Source: Verrucomicrobiota bacterium
Lineage (GTDB): Bacteria > Verrucomicrobiota > Verrucomicrobiia > Palsa-1439
Direction: 5' to 3'
Length of the DNA stretch: 64,000 nucleotides
Assembly (NCBI GenBank): GCA_003152315.1
Contig: PLZV01000037.1
Location: 126,820 to 190,819 of the forward strand
Part shown: positions 59,025 to 64,000 of the stretch, one piece after another
Numbering within the stretch: position 1 is the stretch's first letter
Layout of the letters: every line of letters begins with the position of its first letter
Notes under the pieces: model-generated
What the model was told of the DNA's origin: nothing
Seen by the model: the letters and a program-made list of their open reading frames with translations, nothing else
The model's database searches: none
Program-made: the position numbers and the translations under genes

Positions 59025-59713
59025 ATACTGACACCGCACAATCGACACTCGAAACCGCGCGGCTGCGGGTGGTGATGGCGACAATTGCGCTGAACATCCT
59101 CGCTGTCTTCTGGTTTGCGGTGGTGCCGTGGTCGAACTGGCGAACGGGCCTCGCGTTAAACGTCGTGGACAACGCCATCCTGATCTTCCATGTCATTCGG
59201 CGGCGGGATAGGTTCATGGCGCACCTGATGTTTTTTGGTCTGGTAACCGGAGTTGTTGAGTTGGCGGCGGATGCGTGGCTGGTGGTAGGGACGCGGACAT
59301 TGGACTACTCGCTTGGCGGCGGACCGATGCTCTGGCGGTCACCCGTGTGGATGCCATTGGCGTGGGAGGTTGTGGCGGTGCAATTTGGTTATATCGGGGC
59401 GCGCCTGACGGACCGGTGGGGATCGATCGGTTTGCTTGCCACGGGGATTCTGGGGGCGATCAACATCCCGTTTTATGAGGAAATGGCGCGGCGGACGAAT
59501 TGGTGGGCGTACAGCAATTGTCGGATGTTCCTGCACACGCCTTACTACATCATCGCGGGCGAGTACCTGATCGCCGTGTTTTTTGGCGTTCTGGCGAACG
59601 ATTTGCGCAAGGAAAAACCCGGCCTGACCTTTGGCGCTGGAGCGGTAGCGGGCGCGAGCGTATTTATCTGTTACGGCCTGGCCTACGAATTGATCGACTG
59701 TGTGTACCGGTAG
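59021..59713 (+). CDS. Multipass membrane protein coupled to ftsZ
   Basis: A 230-residue protein with about six membrane segments (near 19-38, 46-60, 66-88, 104-124, 132-150 and 175-225). Conserved-looking polar and aromatic patches include LDYSLGGGPMLWRSPVWMP near 90, INIPFYEEMARRTNWWAY near 147 and MFLHTPYYIIAGEYL near 168. I do not recognise the family with confidence (it may belong to an unnamed domain family such as DUF6989). Its start overlaps the ftsZ stop as ATGA, so it should be translated with ftsZ, which is the only functional hint. Confidence 0.75.
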   Translation: MNTDTAQSTLETARLRVVMATIALNILAVFWFAVVPWSNWRTGLALNVVDNAILIFHVIRRRDRFMAHLMFFGLVTGVVELAADAWLVVGTRTLDYSLGGGPMLWRSPVWMPLAWEVVAVQFGYIGARLTDRWGSIGLLATGILGAINIPFYEEMARRTNWWAYSNCRMFLHTPYYIIAGEYLIAVFFGVLANDLRKEKPGLTFGAGAVAGASVFICYGLAYELIDCVYR

Positions 59714-59830
59714 TTCGCCTCGAGTCTACCCAGCCTTCTCACGCTTTCTTCTTCTTCTGTTTGGCCACGACGCGTCTGGAAACGGCTCGGCGAAAGTGGT
59801 AGCTTGGTTCGTAGCGGAAGTTGAAAGGCC

Positions 59831-61009
59831 ATGCCGAAGTCAGATCCAGTTTTGGCGCGAGCGGACAAAGCACGCGCGACGGCGTCGATGGAGACGTTGA
59901 GTGAAACTCTGTCCCAATTGACGAAGGAAGGGGAGCTTTGCGAGAAGTTACCGGATGGGAAGGTGCGTTGTTACGCCTGCGGGCACCGGTGCTTGATCCT
60001 CGATGGACACGATGGCATTTGTCGCGTGCGGTTCAACCGCGGCGGCACGCTGTTCGTCCCGTGGAACTATTTCGGCGCGTTACAGTGCGATCCCATCGAG
60101 AAGAAGCCGTTCTTTCACGCGCTGCCGGGGACGCTGGCGATGAGCTTTGGGATGCTCGGGTGCGATCTGCACTGCGGTTATTGCCAGAACTGGTTTACAT
60201 CACAGGCCTTGCGCGACCCGCTCAGCACCGCGCCGGCGATGCCGATGACGGCAGAGCGGTTTGTGGAGTTGGCGGTGCAGAAGGGCGCCGACACGGTCAC
60301 GAGCACGTATAATGAACCGCTGATCACGAGCGAATGGGCCGTTGAAGTCTTCAAGGAAGCGCGCCGGCATGGGCTGCACACGTCCTACGTTTCCAACGGC
60401 AACGGCACCGAAGAGGTGCTCGATTACATCAAGCCGTGGGTCGATTTCTACAAGGTCGATCTGAAGAGTTTCAACGACAAGAATTACCGTCAACTCGGCG
60501 GCAAACTCGACAACGTCCTGAAGACCGTCGCGATGCTTCACGAGAAGGGGTTTTGGCTGGAGATCGTCACGTTATTTATCCCCGGCTTCAACGACAGCGA
60601 AGACGAGATGCGCCAGATCGCGAAGTTTCTGGTGGAAATCTCGCCCGACATTCCATGGCACTGCACGGCGTTTCATCCCGACTACAAGATGGCGGACCGC
60701 GATTACACGGCGGTGCGCACCATCATCCGGGCCTGTGAAATCGGCAGGGAAGAGGGTCTGCACTACTGTTACGCGGGCAATTTGCCCGGCCACGTCAGCG
60801 ATTGGGAGAACACCCGCTGCCCGAACTGCGAACAGCTGTTGGTGGAGCGGTCCGGGTTCACCGTTAAGGGTTATAGATTGACGGACGACGGCAAGTGTCC
60901 AAAATGTTCTACCGCCATCGCCGGCCGTTGGGATGCAGTCAAGACCCGCGCGGCTCTCGATCGCTTTAACACCCTTGACCGAATCCCGCACTCTGTCAGG
61001 CCCTCGTAA
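59831..61009 (+). CDS. amrS: AmmeMemoRadiSam-type radical SAM enzyme
   Basis: Radical SAM protein of 392 residues related to pyruvate-formate-lyase activases. RCYACGHRCLILDGHDGICRVR near 45 (in parts) is the N-terminal cysteine region of the AmrS group, and GCDLHCGYCQNW (Cys 111, 115, 118) binds the catalytic cluster. YNEPLITSEWAVE near 160 and SNGNGTEEVLDY near 188 are family blocks. A C-terminal cysteine knuckle (CPNC near 333, CPKC near 356) is present. AmrS genes usually accompany AMMECR1 and Memo genes, which are absent here. The ATG at 59831 follows AAAGG; ATG 59888 would give a shorter start. Its substrate is unknown. Confidence 0.88.
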   Translation: MPKSDPVLARADKARATASMETLSETLSQLTKEGELCEKLPDGKVRCYACGHRCLILDGHDGICRVRFNRGGTLFVPWNYFGALQCDPIEKKPFFHALPGTLAMSFGMLGCDLHCGYCQNWFTSQALRDPLSTAPAMPMTAERFVELAVQKGADTVTSTYNEPLITSEWAVEVFKEARRHGLHTSYVSNGNGTEEVLDYIKPWVDFYKVDLKSFNDKNYRQLGGKLDNVLKTVAMLHEKGFWLEIVTLFIPGFNDSEDEMRQIAKFLVEISPDIPWHCTAFHPDYKMADRDYTAVRTIIRACEIGREEGLHYCYAGNLPGHVSDWENTRCPNCEQLLVERSGFTVKGYRLTDDGKCPKCSTAIAGRWDAVKTRAALDRFNTLDRIPHSVRPS

Positions 61010-61016
61010 GGAGACC

Positions 61017-61520
61017 ATGCTTGCTACCCGCGCGCCGCGATCCGTGAAGCTGCTTCGTTTGGCGGTCGGCGCCATATTTCTTTCCGAGGGCATCCAGAAG
61101 TTCTTGTTTCCGGAGCTGCTGGGCGTGGGGCGTTTCACCCGAATCGGCATCCCGTTTCCCGAGGTGATGGGGCCGTTTGTCGGCGCGGTGGAGATTGTCG
61201 GTGGCGCGTTGATTCTGCTGGGCTGCCTGACCCGGCTGGCGGCCATCCCGTTGGCGATCGATATTTCCGTGGCGATTATTTCGACGAAAATCCCGATCCT
61301 ACTGGGGCACGATTACGCGTGTTTCCACGTTGCCAAGCTGGCGCGTTACGGTTTTTGGAGCATGGCCAGTGAGGGCCGCACCGATTTCTTGATGCTGTCC
61401 GGCCTGTTTTTCCTGCTGATCGTCGGCGCGGGACCCTGGTCCGTTGATGCGAAGTTCGCGGGGAGGAAAGCGCCGACGGGCGATGGTTCTGCGCATATGC
61501 CTGAATCCCGCGGGCGCTGA
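61017..61520 (+). CDS. DoxX-family membrane protein
   Basis: A 167-residue protein with four membrane segments. LRLAVGAIFLSEGIQKFLFP near 15-35 (in parts), FTRIGIPFPEVMGPFVGAVEIVGG near 42 and LLGCLTRLAAIPL near 68 are the DoxX landmarks. DoxX-like proteins are linked in other organisms to quinone-dependent or redox-stress functions, but the role here is unknown. The ATG at 61017 follows AAGGAGA. It starts eight bases after the radical SAM gene, so the two are likely cotranscribed. Confidence 0.87.
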   Translation: MLATRAPRSVKLLRLAVGAIFLSEGIQKFLFPELLGVGRFTRIGIPFPEVMGPFVGAVEIVGGALILLGCLTRLAAIPLAIDISVAIISTKIPILLGHDYACFHVAKLARYGFWSMASEGRTDFLMLSGLFFLLIVGAGPWSVDAKFAGRKAPTGDGSAHMPESRGR

Positions 61521-61589
61521 GGTCCGTCCGAGATCGGGGAAGACAAATGAGTTTGCCTTTCGGGGGAATATGGTGAAGAAAGGATTGCT

Positions 61590-62456
61590 ATGGGCAAGGT
61601 TGTTGTCACTGGTGGAAGCGGCAAGTTGGGGCGCGCCTGCGTGGAGGATCTCCTGGCGCACGGTCATCACGTATTCAATGTTGATCGAGCGGCTCCGCAG
61701 GAGAGGATTTGTCCTTTCATCCTCGCAGACCTCGCGGATTTCGGGCAGGCCGTCGATGCCTTTTCTGCTACCGCTGGAGAAAAGGCGGGAAGGGGAGAGT
61801 TTGACGCGATCGTCCACCTCGCGGCCATTCCTGCTCCACACCTTTTTACCGACGCCGTCACCTTTGGGAATAACACGCTGAGTACATACAACGTGTTCTC
61901 GGCGGCTTACCGTTTAGGGATTAAGAATGTCGTGTGGGCTTCGAGCGAGACGGTGCTCGGGTTGCCTTTCGACACGCCGCCGCCCTACGTACCGGTGGAT
62001 GAAGAATACGCCGGGAGGCCGGAGACTGCGTATTCGTTGTCGAAGGTGGTGGGCGAGGAGATGGCCAGGCAGTTTTGCCGGTGGGATGCGAAGATGAAGA
62101 TCATCGGCTTGCGTTTTTCCAATGTCATGGAGCCGCACGACTACGCGCGTTTCGCCGGCTTTCAAAAGGACCCGGGGATTCGCAAGTGGAATCTCTGGGG
62201 TTACATAGACACGCGTGATGGGGCGCAGGCGATTCGCAAGGCGGTGGAAGCGCCGCTCAAGGGAGCGGACGTCTTTATCATTGCGAATGCCGAGACGGTG
62301 ATGACGCAGTCGTCGTCGCAACTTATGGCGGATGCATTCCCGGACGTGCCGGTGAAGAAGAAATTGGGGAAGAACGAAACGCTGCTTTCGATTGAGAAGG
62401 CGAAGCGGGTTCTTGGGTACAAGCCGCAGTATAGTTGGCGCAAGGCGGACAAGTAA
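61590..62456 (+). CDS. NAD-dependent epimerase/dehydratase family protein
   Basis: Extended short-chain dehydrogenase of 288 residues. The dinucleotide motif is VVVTGGSGKLGRA at residues 4-16, the NAD ribose-binding Asp in VFNVDRAAP near 32, LAAIPAPH near 74, and the catalytic YSLSKVVGEE near 148 (Tyr-x3-Lys) with Ser in WASSETV near 112. The closest groups are UDP-sugar 4-epimerases and uronate dehydrogenases; the length favours the latter type. It forms a gene pair with the aldo/keto reductase 11 bases downstream, which suggests sugar oxidation, but the substrate is not proven. Confidence 0.85.
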   Translation: MGKVVVTGGSGKLGRACVEDLLAHGHHVFNVDRAAPQERICPFILADLADFGQAVDAFSATAGEKAGRGEFDAIVHLAAIPAPHLFTDAVTFGNNTLSTYNVFSAAYRLGIKNVVWASSETVLGLPFDTPPPYVPVDEEYAGRPETAYSLSKVVGEEMARQFCRWDAKMKIIGLRFSNVMEPHDYARFAGFQKDPGIRKWNLWGYIDTRDGAQAIRKAVEAPLKGADVFIIANAETVMTQSSSQLMADAFPDVPVKKKLGKNETLLSIEKAKRVLGYKPQYSWRKADK

Positions 62457-62467
62457 GAGGTCAGATT

Positions 62468-63454
62468 ATGGATTACACGAGATTGGGAAAAAGTGGTCTA
62501 AAAGTCTCCCGAATTTGCCTGGGTTGCATGAGTTACGGCGCGCCGGAGCGTGGCACTCATCTTTGGTCGCTCAAGGAAGAGGACAGTCGTCCATTTATCA
62601 AGCGCGCCCTTGACCTGGGTATCAATTTTTTCGACACGGCGAATGTCTACTCGGCCGGCGCCAGCGAGGAGATTGTGGGTCGGGCGCTACGGGACTTCGC
62701 GAAGCGCGAGGAGGTGGTGCTGGCGACGAAGGTCCGAGGGCGGATGCGGCCGGGACCGAATGGCGAGGGCTTGTCACGCAAGGCCATCATGATGGAGATG
62801 GATGCGAGCTTGAAGCGCCTGGGCGTGGACTACGTGGACCTTTACCAGATTCATCGATGGGACTATGACACGCCGATTGAGGAAACACTGGAGGTGCTGC
62901 ATGACCTGGTGAAGGCCGGGAAGGCGCGCTACATCGGCGCGTCGTCGATGTTTGCGTGGCAGTTCTGCAAGGCGCTGCAGCTGGCGGACCGTCATGGGTG
63001 GACCCGCTTCGTTTCGATGCAGAACCATTACAACCTGCTGCATCGGGAAGAGGAACGCGAGATGATGGGTCTGTGCCAGGCGGAGGGGATCGGTGTCATT
63101 CCGTGGAGTCCGCTGGCGCGCGGGCGGTTGACCCGTCCCTGGGAGCAGAAGGGGAGTACCGAGCGTGGCAGGAAAGATGAGTTTGCAAAGAAGTTATATG
63201 GGGCGACGGAAGAGTCGGACAAGCTCGTTGTGGAGCGTGTCGGACAAGTCGCGCGCAAACGCGGCGTCCCGCAGGCGCAGATCGCCCTGGCGTGGGCGCT
63301 CCAGAAGCCGTACATCACATCGCCCATCATCGGCGCGACGAAGGTGCAACATCTTGAGGATGCGGTGGCAGCGCTGGCGGTGAAGCTTTCACCTGAGGAG
63401 ATTGCGTTAATGGAGGAGCCGTACGTGCCGCATCCGGTGGTGGGGTTTTCGTGA
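62468..63454 (+). CDS. Aldo/keto reductase
   Basis: NADP(H)-dependent oxidoreductase of 328 residues with a TIM-barrel fold. It begins YTRLGKSGLKVSRICLGCMSYG (parts). The catalytic tetrad is Asp in FFDTANVYS near 57 with the following Tyr, Lys in VVLATKVRG near 87, and His in LYQIHRWDYDTP near 130. The cofactor-binding end reads SPIIGATKVQHLEDAV near 290. It is similar to the Mgs/YghZ-like group acting on aldehydes or methylglyoxal. The ATG at 62468 follows AAGAGG. Confidence 0.93.
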   Translation: MDYTRLGKSGLKVSRICLGCMSYGAPERGTHLWSLKEEDSRPFIKRALDLGINFFDTANVYSAGASEEIVGRALRDFAKREEVVLATKVRGRMRPGPNGEGLSRKAIMMEMDASLKRLGVDYVDLYQIHRWDYDTPIEETLEVLHDLVKAGKARYIGASSMFAWQFCKALQLADRHGWTRFVSMQNHYNLLHREEEREMMGLCQAEGIGVIPWSPLARGRLTRPWEQKGSTERGRKDEFAKKLYGATEESDKLVVERVGQVARKRGVPQAQIALAWALQKPYITSPIIGATKVQHLEDAVAALAVKLSPEEIALMEEPYVPHPVVGFS

Positions 63455-64000
63455 GAGGGATCGAATTCATGCTGAATTGAACGGAACCGCCAAGAATCCC
63501 CACCACATGAATTTGGCACGCCTTAAATAAAACCCCTGTATGTTCGGCTTCGGCTCACATTCGCTGGAATACTGGCAATCCTTTTCGGAATTAGGATACT
63601 GGCTCGTTATCATAGGGGTAGTTGGCGAGAGTGTTGATTTGGTATCAAAATGGTTTATCAGATGCCGAAAGAAGAAGTTGCCCCGACGAGTGGAAAGGTT
63701 ATTGCTGCCGTTGGTTCAGGGACTTCATAGTACGCGACAAGACCCGACTTAAAGATCCCTACTATCAGCGCTGGTATTCGGTAGCACGGTAGACCGAATC
63801 AACACAGTCTGAATCCAGCCATATGCAGAGAGCAGGGGACATACGGTCGCCGCCAGTTCGTTCTGGACATCGCATTCCGATAATGGTAGGATCTGAGGTA
63901 TGAGTTCTTTGACGGGCCTACTTCGTCGAGGTACGGCGGTCCCTTCGACCCGGCTCAGGGCAGGCGCCGACCACCGCTTGTATCTTGCCCATATGGGTCC
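63455..64000. other. Terminal region with no supported gene
   Basis: About 550 bases. A frame at 63540-63752 could encode 70 residues with one membrane-like stretch (YWLVIIGVVGESVDLV) but has no ribosome-binding site and looks like the start of a decayed or frameshifted gene. A frame opening at ATG 63902 stays open to the window edge. Near 63940 the text CCTTCGACCCGGCTCAGGGCA resembles a dispersed intergenic repeat. The region is AT-richer than its surroundings. Confidence 0.35.

Noticed and set aside
63540..63752. 70-residue frame after the aldo/keto reductase as a real gene
   Set aside because: It has one membrane-like stretch but no ribosome-binding site; it is mentioned only as possible gene debris.
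1..64000. tRNA, rRNA or CRISPR loci
   Set aside because: Reading the intergenic gaps showed no T-arm-like GGTTCGA blocks with cloverleaf context, no rRNA segments and no regularly spaced direct repeats; this was by eye, so a tRNA scan would be decisive.

Overview
The window is a GC-rich bacterial chromosome segment, probably from a Verrucomicrobiota member (PVC superphylum). Four things suggest this: a nearly complete division and cell-wall (dcw) cluster with a LysM gene between murD and ftsW and a MurC-MurB fusion; a futalosine (MqnA/C/E) menaquinone pathway; exported proteins ending in PEP-CTERM sorting tags; and a DUF6600-type secreted protein. The assignment is inferred from gene content and no database search was possible.

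Layout. Positions 1-1497 hold the 3' part of a glutamine-dependent NAD synthase gene. Positions 1529-5432 form a mosaic accessory island on the minus strand. It contains two intact PEP-CTERM genes, debris of further PEP-CTERM ends, one low-GC membrane-protein gene, three copies of a LuxR-type helix-turn-helix gene (one intact, two truncated), and a GTAGCC-headed palindrome beside each LuxR copy. Positions 5737-20179 hold housekeeping and catabolic genes: a metal-ligand-rich exported protein, an ABC-2 exporter pair, a basic unknown protein, an M20 peptidase, a tricorn-type protease, a pterin dehydratase, an O-methyltransferase and an HrpB-type helicase.

Positions 20233-29076 carry hemL, a four-helix-bundle gene coupled to ubiX, an esterase, a PanE-like reductase, and then a tight operon of a UbiA-type prenyltransferase, mqnE, mqnA, mqnC and an adenylate-kinase-like gene. 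Together the mqn genes cover chorismate to cyclic futalosine plus prenylation; MqnB, MqnD and a UbiD-type decarboxylase are not in the window. Positions 29310-38801 hold an exported protein, fmt, a DUF6600 protein, three envelope-polysaccharide genes, metG and an esterase.

Positions 39201-59024 are the dcw cluster in order: mraZ, a small unknown gene, rsmH, ftsL, ftsI, murE, murF, mraY, murD, a LysM gene, ftsW, murG, murC-murB, ddl, ftsQ, ftsA, ftsZ. Many junctions are ATGA overlaps. A 10-bp-phased TGGG array in front of mraZ looks like its own operator. A multipass membrane protein is coupled to ftsZ by a further ATGA overlap. The window then ends with a radical SAM enzyme of the AmmeMemoRadiSam type, a DoxX protein, an epimerase, an aldo/keto reductase and about 550 bases with no clear gene.

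The least explained material is the LuxR/palindrome/PEP-CTERM island. Next are the RNA-like inverted repeats before hrpB, before mraZ and between rsmH and ftsL, and a 549-residue basic protein. No rRNA, tRNA, CRISPR array or complete insertion sequence was seen.
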